64,000 nt of DNA from DASQPR01 sp963831705 (GTDB lineage: Bacteria > Actinomycetota > Actinomycetes > Mycobacteriales > Micromonosporaceae): the NCBI GenBank assembly GCA_963831705.1, contig CAWHRE010000010.1:558001-622000 (forward strand), written 5' to 3'. Under the pieces are notes generated by a model. It saw only the letters and a program-made list of their open reading frames with translations. It searched no databases and was not told the DNA's origin. This document shows positions 44,233 through 52,628 of the stretch, in pieces (within the stretch, counting starts at the first letter, position 1; every line of letters begins with the position of its first letter). Position numbers and translations under genes: made by a program.

Positions 44233-44460
44233 ATGTCAAATCAAAACGCGGCACCTCTGTCGAACGCGAACCTTTTCCTCGAACCGACCGCCGGTCCACT
44301 GGCCGGCGAGCCGGCCACCGGCATACTCACTCACCGGCCCAGGCCTGAGCCCGCCGGCTACATGTGTACCTGCGGGAAGGTACGTGAGGCGTGCGTACAC
44401 GAGGAGATCCGCGCAATTTGGGGAACGACCGCCGCGACAACTAAAGATCTCGGCCAGTAG
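44233..44460 (+). CDS. Small protein with a CxC-x6-CxH motif, unknown function
   Basis: A 75-residue protein. The C-terminal half contains GYMCTCGKVREACVHEEI: Cys45, Cys47, Cys54 and His56 could bind one zinc or other metal. The first 40 residues are Pro/Ala/Asn-rich and probably flexible. AGGAGGTG lies 6 nt before the ATG, and the codon use fits the genome, so I believe it is a real gene. I do not recognise the family. It is convergent with the next gene, 5 nt away. Confidence 0.65.
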   Translation: MSNQNAAPLSNANLFLEPTAGPLAGEPATGILTHRPRPEPAGYMCTCGKVREACVHEEIRAIWGTTAATTKDLGQ

Positions 44461-44465
44461 GCGGA

Positions 44466-44870
44466 TCAGCCCATCCCGAGCGCGGCCATGACTTTGCCCA
44501 GCACCTCGGTCTCGGTCTGGGCGATGCCGCCACCGGCCGACTCCGCCGCGCTCGTACAGGCGTCGAGCACCGTGTGCCGGTACGCGTCGAGATCAGCGGG
44601 ATCCTTCGCGCTGATCAGCGCCGCCGACGATGACAGCTGAGCCAGGATCTGCTGCTCCATCTGGGCCGGATCACCCTTGGGCATCTTCGGCAGGCCGCCG
44701 CCTTTGAAGATGGCCTGCATCGACTCGGGCGCCTTCGCGAGCGCCTTCGAGGCCGCGAACGACTCCTTGATCGTGTCGAACATGCCGGGGTCTGCCTTCG
44801 AGACCAGGAATACCGCACCGAGCGCGGCCGTACGCATCTGCTGCTTCTCGTCATCGGTGAATTCAGCCAT
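44466..44870 (-). CDS. Conserved-looking helical cytoplasmic protein, unknown function
   Basis: A 134-residue, nearly all-helical protein starting MAEFTDDEKQQMRTAALGAV. It shows three helical repeats, a Met/Pro/Lys-rich turn (GGGLPKMPKGDPAQ) and a C-terminal helix rich in Ala and Glu. No signal peptide and no membrane segment. The ATG at 44870 follows GAGG; longer in-frame starts run through non-coding sequence. I recall similar proteins in other actinobacteria only as hypothetical. Confidence 0.65.
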   Translation of the reverse strand: MAEFTDDEKQQMRTAALGAVFLVSKADPGMFDTIKESFAASKALAKAPESMQAIFKGGGLPKMPKGDPAQMEQQILAQLSSSAALISAKDPADLDAYRHTVLDACTSAAESAGGGIAQTETEVLGKVMAALGMG

Positions 44871-44974
44871 GGACCCATCCTCGCCCGGCAGCGTGCACTC
44901 ACACCGGCGAATGCCTAGATTCCGATCGGTGCTCCGAAGCTTCCGGCCCAATGTGCACAGCGGATACTGGACGG

Positions 44975-45364
44975 GTGTTCGCGATGATCCGGCGGTGGTT
45001 CGACCCGCGCGAGGTACGGGACGTCGGCACAACACCCGACTACCGCTTCTCGCTCGCGAACGAGCGTACGTTCCTCGCCTGGATCCGAACCGGCCTCGCG
45101 TTGCTCGGCGGCGGACTCGCGGTGGCCGGATTCCTTCCACCGCTGCACGTCCCGCACCTGCGAGAGGCGCTCGCGCTCGCCTTGATGGCGCTCGGTGGCG
45201 TCATCGCACTACGTGCGGTCGACCACTGGTCCCGTTCGGAGCGGGCGATGCGTCTCGGCGAACCGCTGCCGGCCTCACGGTTTCCGGCCGTGCTCGCGGT
45301 CGTGGTGTTCCTCGGTTCGGTCCTGCTGCTGATCGCGATCATCCTGCCCGGACCGATGAAGTGA
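44975..45364 (+). CDS. DUF202 (YidH-type) membrane protein
   Basis: A 129-residue protein with three transmembrane helices. DYRFSLANERTFLAWIRTGLALLGGG is present as the pattern SLANERTFLAWIRTGLA, the defining DUF202 block, followed by helices around residues 62-80 and 102-122. Function unknown. I choose GTG 44975, 6 nt after GATACT (44963-44968), a leaderless layout; ATG 44984 in the same frame is an alternative. It overlaps the next gene by 4 nt. Confidence 0.85.
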   Translation: MFAMIRRWFDPREVRDVGTTPDYRFSLANERTFLAWIRTGLALLGGGLAVAGFLPPLHVPHLREALALALMALGGVIALRAVDHWSRSERAMRLGEPLPASRFPAVLAVVVFLGSVLLLIAIILPGPMK

Positions 45365-45687
45365 GCCGGGAGGAGCTCGAGCAGCGGCAACCCGACGGCG
45401 CCAGCGGCGTGCGAACCAGGCTGTCCTGGCGCCGGACGGTGCTCACGGCAACCGTGGTCGCGTTGCTGACGATTCGGGTGATCGTCCACGATGGGCTGAC
45501 CGATTGGGGCTCGGTTGCGATCGTGGTGACCTGCCTCGGCTGGCTGACCGGCCTGTGGGTGGCTCAGCGCCGGATCCACGCGATGGCCGCCCGTGAGCCC
45601 GCCGTGATCGGCCGGACGCTGCCCGCGTACGCAGCGCTGGTAATCGCGTTCGCGCTGCTGGGGATCGCTCTCGTCGCTGCCGGCTAA
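45361..45687 (+). CDS. Second DUF202-type membrane protein
   Basis: A 108-residue protein with TRLSWRRTVLTATVVALL, a shortened DUF202 block, and helices around residues 28-43, 49-66 and 85-107. GTG 45361 overlaps the stop of the first DUF202 gene (AAGTGAGC), so the two are translationally coupled and may form a hetero-oligomer. Tandem DUF202 pairs are common in actinobacteria; no role is known. Confidence 0.8.
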   Translation: MSREELEQRQPDGASGVRTRLSWRRTVLTATVVALLTIRVIVHDGLTDWGSVAIVVTCLGWLTGLWVAQRRIHAMAAREPAVIGRTLPAYAALVIAFALLGIALVAAG

Positions 45688-45690
45688 CGG

Positions 45691-46281
45691 CTACGGGTCG
45701 GTCTGCACCGTCACGGTGATGGTCTTTTCGATCGTCTTCCCGCCGCCGATCGTGTCCAGCGTGTACTTGTGCGTGGTATTCGGAAGCACGGTCGGATCGC
45801 ACTGGAACGCCAAGTCGACCGAGCCGTCCGGCGCGTACGTATCGATGCTGCCGGTGCCGTACTGCTGGAAGAAGCCCGGACTGTCGAGGCTCAACGCGAC
45901 CTTCTTCACGCCGCCGGACGTCGACCACTTGAGTTTGATATCCGATCCCGCCTGCGTGAACGGCGCATCGGTGCCGTCTCCAAACACCGGGCAACTCGGC
46001 TTCTGCGTCATCACGAACGAGAGCTTCGGTCCACTCGCCGCTACCGAGGTGCCGGTTGACGTGACGGTCACCGTCGTCGATGAGGCGGTCGAGGCGGCTG
46101 CGGTCGGACTGAGCGTCGCGGTCGTGCTCGCGGTCGGCGGCGTCGGACTCACGGTCGGCGTTTCGCCGGTGAGCGCGCCGTTGCCGTTCGCGGGCTTGTT
46201 CGAAGAGCAGGCGGACACGGCCGCGAGCGTCGCGGCGAGCGCGAAGACAGCCAGCGCGCGCGGGTTACCGAAGTGGGCCAT
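45691..46281 (-). CDS. Lipoprotein with Ser/Thr-rich linker, unknown function
   Basis: A 196-residue exported lipoprotein: a hydrophobic start and lipobox VSAC with Cys25. Residues 35-85 are a Thr/Ser/Pro/Ala-rich linker that could be glycosylated. The C-terminal domain has a beta-rich pattern (DIKLKWSTSGGVKKVALS, HKYTLDTIGGG) and two cysteines, in SCPVFGDG and FQCDPTVLP, which could form a disulfide; the strand order suggests an Ig-like fold. It reads leftwards and ends 3 nt before the convergent DUF202 stop. Confidence 0.7.
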   Translation of the reverse strand: MAHFGNPRALAVFALAATLAAVSACSSNKPANGNGALTGETPTVSPTPPTASTTATLSPTAAASTASSTTVTVTSTGTSVAASGPKLSFVMTQKPSCPVFGDGTDAPFTQAGSDIKLKWSTSGGVKKVALSLDSPGFFQQYGTGSIDTYAPDGSVDLAFQCDPTVLPNTTHKYTLDTIGGGKTIEKTITVTVQTDP

Positions 46282-46347
46282 GGCGCCGATTGTGACCCAC
46301 TTCGATATCCCGTTCCAACTACTGTCGGGTAACCGCCACTTGGCGGA

Positions 46348-47967
46348 TCAGGCGAGGTTTGCCGACCTCGGGTACGCGTCGGTCGGATCGGTCAGCACGT
46401 TGACCATGTACGGCACGCCGGACGCGAACGCGCGTTCCAGCGCCGGCCCGACGTCGGCCGCCTTCGCCACGGTCTCGCCGGCCCCGCCCAGCGCACTGAC
46501 GATCGCGTCGTACCGGAGTTCCGGCTGGAGGTCGGCGGCCACGTCGTAGCCGTACATGGCCTGCATCGGGTGCTTCTCCAGGCCCCAGATGCCGTTGTTG
46601 CCGACGACCATGACAACGGGCAGCTTCTGCCGTACGAGCGACTCGACGTCCATCAACGAGAATCCGGCCGCACCGTCGCCCATCAAGACGCAGATTTGCC
46701 GGTCCGGGTACGTCACCCGGGCACCCATCGCGTACCCGAGACCGGTGCCGAGGCAGCCGTACGGGCCCGGGTCGAGCCACGAACCCGGCGTGGCCGGCTC
46801 CAGGTACTTGCCGGCGTACGAGACGAAGTCGCCGCCGTCGCCGATCGTGACGGCATCTCGGGCGAGGATGCGGCGCAATTCGCCGTACACCCTGGCGGGC
46901 TTGATCGGATCGCTGTCGGCGAGCATCGCGGCAGCGTCCTTCGCCTTCGCGGCGTCCTCGATCGTGCGGAGTTCGGCGACCCAGTCCGCGTGGTCGACCC
47001 GGTCTCCGACGTACGCCGCGAGAGACGTCAGGATCAGCTTGAGGTCACCGGCCGGCGAGACGGCCGGCGTGACGTGCGTGGCCCGCTGCGACGGCGCGTC
47101 CACGATGTGGATGACCTGGGCGTCGCCGAAGTCGCCGAAGCTGAGCCGGAAGTCGAGCGGCGTGCCGACCACCACGACGACGTCCGCGCCGCCGATGCCC
47201 GCGCGCCGGGCCTTCGCGAACGCGAGCGGGTGCTCCGGCGGCAGGCTGCCGCGGCCCATGCCGTTCGCGAATACCGGGACGGTCAATGATTCGGCCGCCT
47301 CGCGCAACGCGACCACGGCGTCGCCGCCGTAGACGTCGGAACCCGCGATGATCACCGGACGTTGGGCACCGGCGATGAGCGTGGCCGCCTTCGCGACGTC
47401 ATCCGGGTCGGGCTCGATCACTGGTACCGAGACTTCGGCGACCACGCCTTCGCCGGTGCCGAAGATGATCTCCAGCGGCATGTCCAGGAACGCCGGTCCG
47501 CGGTGGGCGGTCAGCGCGGTCGTGACCGCGGCATCGACCGCCCCGGGTACGTCATCGGTCGCGAAGATCGTCGAGGCGTGCTTCGTGATCGGCGCGACCA
47601 GCGGGATGTGGTCCATCTCCTGGAGGCTGCCGGATCCCCATCGGAACGCGGGTGCCCGGCCGCCGAGCACGATCACCGGCGACGCGTTGAAGAAGGCGCT
47701 GGTCAGGCCGGAGATGCCGTTCGTGACGCCAGGCCCGGCCGTGAGTACGGCCAGTCCCGGACGACGCTGCAACTTCGCGACCGCCTCGGCGGCGAACACG
47801 GCGGACTGCTCGTGCCGCACGTCGTAGATCGGGAGTCCGGTCTTGTGGGCCGCATCGTAGAGCGGGAACACGTGCCCGCCGGAGAGCGTGAACATCTCGT
47901 TCACACCGTGCGCGCGGAGTGCGGCGAGCGCGAGTTCGCCGCCGGTACCCTCGATCTTCTCAGTCAT
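46348..47967 (-). CDS. IlvG-like TPP-dependent enzyme (acetolactate synthase family)
   Basis: A 539-residue thiamine-diphosphate enzyme with pyrimidine, central and pyrophosphate-binding domains. The catalytic glutamate is Glu53 (DVRHEQSA). GSGSLQEMDHIPLVAPITKH closely recalls mycobacterial IlvG (Rv1820). The TPP/Mg motif is GDGAAGFSLMDVE to GNNG. It is distinct from IlvB, has no adjoining small subunit, and lies outside the ilv block, so it may be a catabolic synthase or a 2-hydroxyacyl-CoA-lyase-like enzyme. It is not certain to make acetolactate. Confidence 0.85.
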   Translation of the reverse strand: MTEKIEGTGGELALAALRAHGVNEMFTLSGGHVFPLYDAAHKTGLPIYDVRHEQSAVFAAEAVAKLQRRPGLAVLTAGPGVTNGISGLTSAFFNASPVIVLGGRAPAFRWGSGSLQEMDHIPLVAPITKHASTIFATDDVPGAVDAAVTTALTAHRGPAFLDMPLEIIFGTGEGVVAEVSVPVIEPDPDDVAKAATLIAGAQRPVIIAGSDVYGGDAVVALREAAESLTVPVFANGMGRGSLPPEHPLAFAKARRAGIGGADVVVVVGTPLDFRLSFGDFGDAQVIHIVDAPSQRATHVTPAVSPAGDLKLILTSLAAYVGDRVDHADWVAELRTIEDAAKAKDAAAMLADSDPIKPARVYGELRRILARDAVTIGDGGDFVSYAGKYLEPATPGSWLDPGPYGCLGTGLGYAMGARVTYPDRQICVLMGDGAAGFSLMDVESLVRQKLPVVMVVGNNGIWGLEKHPMQAMYGYDVAADLQPELRYDAIVSALGGAGETVAKAADVGPALERAFASGVPYMVNVLTDPTDAYPRSANLA

Positions 47968-48080
47968 GAACCCATCCTCCAGGAAAGCCTACGACGGCGT
48001 AGGTTACCGGAGGGTAGGTCGAGGATTTCAGGCGAGTACGGGATTCTTGGTGAGCGTTCCGAGCACGGCGCCGGTACCCT

Positions 48081-48163
48081 GAGCCCGGGCCGCGACTGGC
48101 GAAGGTGGGTCTGACCACCGGGGAACGGCCCGCCCCTGACGTACGCGCCGACCGCCTGGGCGC
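48081..48163 (+). promoter_or_regulatory. ZTP/ZMP (pfl motif) riboswitch
   Basis: The conserved parts of the pfl RNA occur in order: CCGCGACTGGCG (48090-48101), a hairpin GGTGG/CCACC (48104-48108 with 48115-48119), GGGGAACGGCCC (48120-48131), and after a variable loop the 3' core GCCTGGGC (48154-48161). ZTP riboswitches sense the purine intermediate ZMP/ZTP and switch on purine and folate genes. The gene behind it is an AICAR transformylase, whose substrate is ZMP itself. A hairpin GTCGCAG/CTGCGAC (48168-48187) ends 1 nt before the GGAGG site and is a likely translational switch. Confidence 0.9.
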
Positions 48164-48198
48164 TTCCGTCGCAGCGAATCCTGCGACCGGAGGCCACG

Positions 48199-49236
48199 AT
48201 GCAACTGCGTTACGGCATGAATCCCCACCAGCACCCGGCGACCGCCACGTCGATCGACTCCGGCCGGGAGCCGATCCGGGTTGTCCACGGCGAGCCGTCA
48301 TTCATCAACATGCTCGACGCGCTCGGCGCATGGCAACTCGTCCGCGAGGCGAGCGGTGCGTTCGGCCGGCCGACGGCCACGTCGTTCAAGCACACAACAC
48401 CTGCCGGTGCCGCGCTCGACGGCGCGCTCGATCCGGTGGCCGCCGCACTCTACGGGCCGGTCACGAGCCCGCTGGCCACCGCATATATCCGGGCGCGCGA
48501 CGCCGACCCGAAGTCGTCGTTCGGTGATTTCGTGGCGGTCTCCGAGCCGGTCGATACCGAGCTGGCCGCCGTACTGAGTCGGGTGGTCAGCGACGGCATC
48601 ATCGCGCCCGGATTCGCACCGGGCACGGTCGCGACGCTGGCCGGCAAGAAGCGCGGTACCTATCTGGTCATGGAGGCCGATCCGGCGTTCGTACCGCCCG
48701 AAATCGAAACGCGCGAGGTCTTCGGCATCCGCCTCACGCAGCCGCGATTCGCGCTTCCGCCGGTTGATCTCAGCGACGATCTGCGCCTCGGGACGATCAT
48801 CGCGCACTACACGCCGTCGAACACGATCGTCTACGTCCGCGACGGGATGGCGCTCGGCATCGGCGCCGGCCAGCAGTCTCGCGTGGACTGCACGAGGCTG
48901 GCCGGTGCGAAGGTGGACACCTGGTGGCTGCGCCGGCATCCGTCGCTGCCCGCCCCGACCGGGGAGCGCATCCAAGACCAGATCAAGATCCAATTAGAGT
49001 ACGCCGACCAGCTCTCCCCGACCGTTCGCGCCGCGTGGATCCGGGAGCTCGACGGTGTCAGCCTCGTCTCGGACGGCGCGATCCCGTTCCGGGACAACGT
49101 CGACGAGGCGTACCGGCACGGCGTCCGCCACATCGCCGAGCCCGGCGGCTCGATCCGCACGCCGGAGGTCGCCGAGGCGTGTGCGGCGCTCGGGATCACG
49201 TGGACCGCCACCGGCGTACGGCTGTTCCACCACTGA
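48199..49236 (+). CDS. Stand-alone AICAR formyltransferase (PurH C-terminal-domain type)
   Basis: A 345-residue homolog of the C-terminal half of PurH without the IMP cyclohydrolase domain. It starts QLRYGMNPHQHPATA; the catalytic Lys64-His65 pair is visible in TSFKHTTPAGAA; DPKSSFGDFVAVSEP, VRDGMALGIGAGQQSRVD and SDGAIPFRDNVDEAYRHGV are further family blocks. The enzyme would formylate AICAR (ZMP) to FAICAR in purine synthesis. GGAGG (48189-48193) precedes the ATG, and a ZTP riboswitch precedes that. Whether another purH exists in the genome cannot be seen. Confidence 0.88.
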   Translation: MQLRYGMNPHQHPATATSIDSGREPIRVVHGEPSFINMLDALGAWQLVREASGAFGRPTATSFKHTTPAGAALDGALDPVAAALYGPVTSPLATAYIRARDADPKSSFGDFVAVSEPVDTELAAVLSRVVSDGIIAPGFAPGTVATLAGKKRGTYLVMEADPAFVPPEIETREVFGIRLTQPRFALPPVDLSDDLRLGTIIAHYTPSNTIVYVRDGMALGIGAGQQSRVDCTRLAGAKVDTWWLRRHPSLPAPTGERIQDQIKIQLEYADQLSPTVRAAWIRELDGVSLVSDGAIPFRDNVDEAYRHGVRHIAEPGGSIRTPEVAEACAALGITWTATGVRLFHH

Positions 49237-49467
49237 TCGCGTCGTCCGGTCACCCGTCAGAGGTGGTACCCGTGGGGCTCAGACCCACCGACGGCAGGCC
49301 CAGCGGTGGTAGACCGATTCCGGGCGCGGCGGAAAGGATCGGTCGCTGCCACAGCACCACTCGGCAACTCGGCCGGGATCGGCGCAGGGCGACGCCATCC
49401 GTCGATGTACGCGTTCGTCGCGATCCTCATACCTGAACTCGACGCCGTCGGAGTCTCGGAAGATACG
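49237..49467. other. 231-bp gap without a convincing gene
   Basis: Both strands contain open frames, but none has a ribosome site and a family match. The gap separates the convergent transformylase and enoyl-CoA hydratase genes. I see no clear terminator hairpin. Confidence 0.35.
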
Positions 49468-50244
49468 TCAGCGGCCGGTGAACTTCGGCTTGCGCTTCTC
49501 CACGAACGCGGCCATGCCTTCGCGCTTGTCCTCGGTCGCGAACAACGCGGCGAACAGCTGCGACTCCCAGGCGAGACCCGCCGCGATGTCCATCTCCAGG
49601 CCGCCGTCGATCGCGAGCTTCGCGGCCCGAATCGCAACGGCCGGCCCGTTCACGTACGGCGTGACGAGTGCGACCGCCGCGTCGTACACCTCGGCGGCGG
49701 TCGGCACCACCTTGTCGACCAGGCCGATCTGCAGCGCCTCGGTGGCGTCCACGAAGCGGCCGGACATGATCAGGTCCTTTGCCCGAGCCGGGCCGATCAG
49801 ACGAGACAGCCGCTGGGTACCGCCCGCGCCCGGAATGATGCCGAGATTGATCTCCGGCTGGCCGAACTTCGCGTCGGCGGACGCCACCCGCCAATCGCAG
49901 GCGAGTGCGAGTTCGCAGCCGCCACCAAGCGCGTACCCGGTGACCGCGGCCACGACCGGCTTGGGGATGCGGGCCACCGAGTCGAACGCGGATTGCAAGG
50001 CACCAGCGCGCGCCGACATATCCACATAGGACATATCGAGCATCTCCTTGATGTCGGCGCCGGCCGCGAAGACTTTCTCGCCGCCGTACAGCACGACTGC
50101 GCGTACCTCTGGATCTGCCGTAAAGGCGGCGGAGGCGGACCGCAACTCTTCCTGGATCGCGATGTTCAGCGCATTCATCGGCGGACGTTCAAGCTTGATC
50201 GTGCCGATGCCGTCCGCAACCGATAGCTGGACAAACTCTCCCAC
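49468..50244 (-). CDS. Enoyl-CoA hydratase/isomerase family protein
   Basis: A 258-residue crotonase-fold enzyme of normal length. The oxyanion-hole segments are FAAGADIKEM and GGGCELALACD, and the catalytic glutamates are expected in GQPEINLGIIPGAGGTQRL (first Glu in PEIN) and in the preceding ALGGGCE. The pattern is that of classical short-chain enoyl-CoA hydratases in beta-oxidation. GTG 50244 follows GAGGAGG. It could supply reducing equivalents that pass to the ETF encoded earlier, but no operon links them. It is 25 nt downstream of the YccF gene on the same strand. Confidence 0.92.
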   Translation of the reverse strand: MGEFVQLSVADGIGTIKLERPPMNALNIAIQEELRSASAAFTADPEVRAVVLYGGEKVFAAGADIKEMLDMSYVDMSARAGALQSAFDSVARIPKPVVAAVTGYALGGGCELALACDWRVASADAKFGQPEINLGIIPGAGGTQRLSRLIGPARAKDLIMSGRFVDATEALQIGLVDKVVPTAAEVYDAAVALVTPYVNGPAVAIRAAKLAIDGGLEMDIAAGLAWESQLFAALFATEDKREGMAAFVEKRKPKFTGR

Positions 50245-50269
50245 CGCGTGGCCTCCTCGCCGTCTGGAC

Positions 50270-50665
50270 CTAACGCACGTTAACACCGGGCGCGTCGGAG
50301 TCGACGATCTCCCGGCCGAGCGGCGCCAGCGCGAGCGGAATCATCTTGAGGTTCGCCCAGCCGAACGGGATCCCGATGATCGACAGGAACAGCGGGATGC
50401 TTGTGATGACGTGCCCGATCGCGAGCCAGATTCCGGCGAAGATGAACCAGATGATGTTGCCGATCGCCGAACCGGCACCGGCGTCCGGTTTGACGACCGT
50501 GGTGCGGCCGAATGGCCACAGCGCATAGCCGGCGATGCGGAACGACGCGATGCCGAACGGGATCGTGATGATCAGGATGCAGCAGATGATGCCCGCGATG
50601 ACGTACCCGATCGCCATCCAGACGCCGCAGAACACCAGCCACAGGATGTTGAGGATGAGTCGCAT
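50270..50665 (-). CDS. YccF-domain membrane protein
   Basis: A 131-residue integral membrane protein with two repeats of the YccF pattern: ILNILWLVFCGVWMAIGYV with IITIPFGIASFRIAGYALWPFG, and IGNIIWFIFAGIWLAIGHV with SIIGIPFGWANLKMIPLALAP. Four transmembrane helices are likely. Function unknown. ATG 50665 is chosen because orthologs begin MRLILNILW. Confidence 0.85.
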   Translation of the reverse strand: MRLILNILWLVFCGVWMAIGYVIAGIICCILIITIPFGIASFRIAGYALWPFGRTTVVKPDAGAGSAIGNIIWFIFAGIWLAIGHVITSIPLFLSIIGIPFGWANLKMIPLALAPLGREIVDSDAPGVNVR

Positions 50666-50716
50666 CCCTCGATCGTGTCGGACCGGAGCGGCCAAGACAT
50701 CGGGAATGACCCGTAA

Positions 50717-51535
50717 TTAGACAGCGCGCGCGGTGAAGCGGCCGTTCGCATACCGGACATTAAGTGGGAGACCGAACGTCGCGGACAGATTCGGACCGGT
50801 CACGGTCTCCCGCAGCAGGCCCTCGGCGACGATCCCGCCATCCCGCAGCAGGATCGCGTGGGTGAATCCGGGCGGGATCTCCTCGACGTGGTGGGTCACC
50901 ACGACCATCGCCGGTGCTTCGGCGTCCTTCGCCAGCGTGGCCAGCCGGGCCACGAGATCCTCACGGCCGCCCAGATCGAGACCGGCCGCGGGCTCGTCGA
51001 GCAGGAGCAGCTCGGGATCGGTCATCAGCGCGCGGGCGATCTGGACACGCTTGCGCTCGCCCTCGGACAGTGTCCCGTAGTGGCGATCCGCGAGCTGCCC
51101 GACTCCGAGCTGCTTGAGCAACGCCTCGGCGCGGCGAACGTCTTGCGGTGCGTAGGACTCGCGGAACCGCCCTATCACCGACCAGGACGCGGTCACGACG
51201 ACGTCGCGTACGGTCTCGTCCGGCGGGATCTGGTCGTGCAGGCCGACCGTGGACAGGCCGATCCGAGTCCGGAGTTCATGAATGTCGACCCGACCGAGCT
51301 GTTCGCCGAGGACCCATACGCTGCCGGTGGTCGGGAACAGACGAGCCGCGGCCAGCGACATCAGCGTGGTCTTGCCCGCGCCGTTCGGGCCGAGCACGAC
51401 CCAGCGCTCGTCCAGCTCGACGCGCCACGTGACATCGCGCAGCAGATATTTGCCACCGCGGACCACGTTTGCGGCCGCGATGTCAATTACCAGGTCAGGG
51501 TCTACCGCGAAGTCGCTGGACACGCCGACATCCAA
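50717..51535 (-). CDS. ABC transporter-type ATP-binding protein (stand-alone)
   Basis: A 272-residue ABC ATPase: Walker A LGPNGAGKTTL (around residue 48), Q-loop region LSTVGLHDQIPP, signature LSEGERKRVQIARAL, Walker B ELLLLDEPAAGLD and the switch histidine in VVVTHHVEE. No permease or binding protein is adjacent on this strand, and the closest relatives I recall are stand-alone actinobacterial ModF/MolC-like ATPases. The partner is unknown. The start may be ATG 51535 or GTG 51523. Confidence 0.87.
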   Translation of the reverse strand: MDVGVSSDFAVDPDLVIDIAAANVVRGGKYLLRDVTWRVELDERWVVLGPNGAGKTTLMSLAAARLFPTTGSVWVLGEQLGRVDIHELRTRIGLSTVGLHDQIPPDETVRDVVVTASWSVIGRFRESYAPQDVRRAEALLKQLGVGQLADRHYGTLSEGERKRVQIARALMTDPELLLLDEPAAGLDLGGREDLVARLATLAKDAEAPAMVVVTHHVEEIPPGFTHAILLRDGGIVAEGLLRETVTGPNLSATFGLPLNVRYANGRFTARAV

Positions 51536-51602
51536 TCATGAACCGATCCGTTGGGCGTTCCGTGCCCCCTGACGCGAGCGTACGGCGCTTAGAGTTTCGG
51601 CC

Positions 51603-52628
51603 ATGCCTCCGGTTATCGAGATCACTGGACTGCGCAAGCAGTACCGCCGGGTGGGCCGCAAGCCACGCGTCGCGCTGGATGGATTCGACATGCTGGTCGA
51701 GTCCGGCGAAGTGCACGGCTTCCTCGGCCCCAACGGATCCGGTAAGACAACCACCTTGCGTACGCTGCTCGGGCTGGTCCGACGCAACGACGGCACGATG
51801 CGCATCCTGGGTGAGGAAGTACCGCACGCGTTGCCGCACGTCGTGAAGCGCGTCGGTGCGGTGGTCGAGAGTCCGCAATTCTTCGGGAACTTCAGCGGTC
51901 GCCGGACGCTCGAATTGCTCGCCACCGCGGAGGGACTTCCGCGTACGCGCGTCGACGAAGTGCTGGAAACCGTCGGACTGCGGGACCGCGCGAAGGATCG
52001 GGTCAAGACCTACTCGCTCGGCATGAAGCAGCGCCTGGCGGTGGCGACCGCGCTACTCAAGTCGCCACAGCTGCTCATCCTGGACGAACCGGCGAACGGC
52101 CTCGATCCCGGCGGCATCCGGGAGATGCGCGATCTGATGCGGCAGCTTTCCGACGACGGCGTCACGGTCGTGCTGTCCAGCCACATCCTCGGCGAGATCC
52201 AGCTGATCTGCGACTCGGTCACGATCATCTCGGCCGGCCGCCGCGTCGCGTACGGTCCGGTCGCCGATGTGCTGGCCGCGTCGGACAAGGGCGAATACCG
52301 GGTCAAGGTGGCGGGTCACCACAAGGCCGCAGCACTTCTGGAAGACGCAGGCGCCAAGGTACGCGCAACCGAAGACCATCTCATCCTCACCGGTGTCACC
52401 GATCCGGCCTGGATCACCGAAACGCTCGGCGGCCACGGGCTCTGGATTTCCGAGTTGACGCCGCAGCGCCCCGACCTGGAGAACGTGTTCCTCGAGTTGA
52501 CCGGCACAATGCCCGATGCCTCAACACATCGGCAGGTCGACGATCTGCCCCGCCAGGCGCCTGCGAGTCCCGTCAGCGTCGCCGCGCAAGGGACTCGCAA
52601 ATCCAACGCAGAAGGGCCGGACGCGTGA
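51603..52628 (+). CDS. ABC transporter ATP-binding protein (BcrA/NatA type)
   Basis: A 341-residue ABC-2 type ATPase: Walker A GPNGSGKTTTLR, YSLGMKQRLAVATAL as the signature, Walker B LLILDEPANGLDPGG and the D-loop. The C-terminal 100 residues form the extra domain of DrrA/BcrA proteins, ending in a Pro/Ser/Arg-rich tail. ATG 51603 lies 7 nt after TAGAGT (51590-51595), a leaderless layout. Its stop overlaps the start of the permease gene by 4 nt, so they form one exporter, possibly for a peptide antibiotic or lipid. Confidence 0.9.
   Translation: MPPVIEITGLRKQYRRVGRKPRVALDGFDMLVESGEVHGFLGPNGSGKTTTLRTLLGLVRRNDGTMRILGEEVPHALPHVVKRVGAVVESPQFFGNFSGRRTLELLATAEGLPRTRVDEVLETVGLRDRAKDRVKTYSLGMKQRLAVATALLKSPQLLILDEPANGLDPGGIREMRDLMRQLSDDGVTVVLSSHILGEIQLICDSVTIISAGRRVAYGPVADVLAASDKGEYRVKVAGHHKAAALLEDAGAKVRATEDHLILTGVTDPAWITETLGGHGLWISELTPQRPDLENVFLELTGTMPDASTHRQVDDLPRQAPASPVSVAAQGTRKSNAEGPDA

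Noticed and set aside
49257..49637. 126-codon minus-strand frame between the transformylase and enoyl-CoA hydratase genes
   Set aside because: It overlaps the end of the hydratase gene, is Arg/Ser-rich, and lacks a ribosome site and homology.
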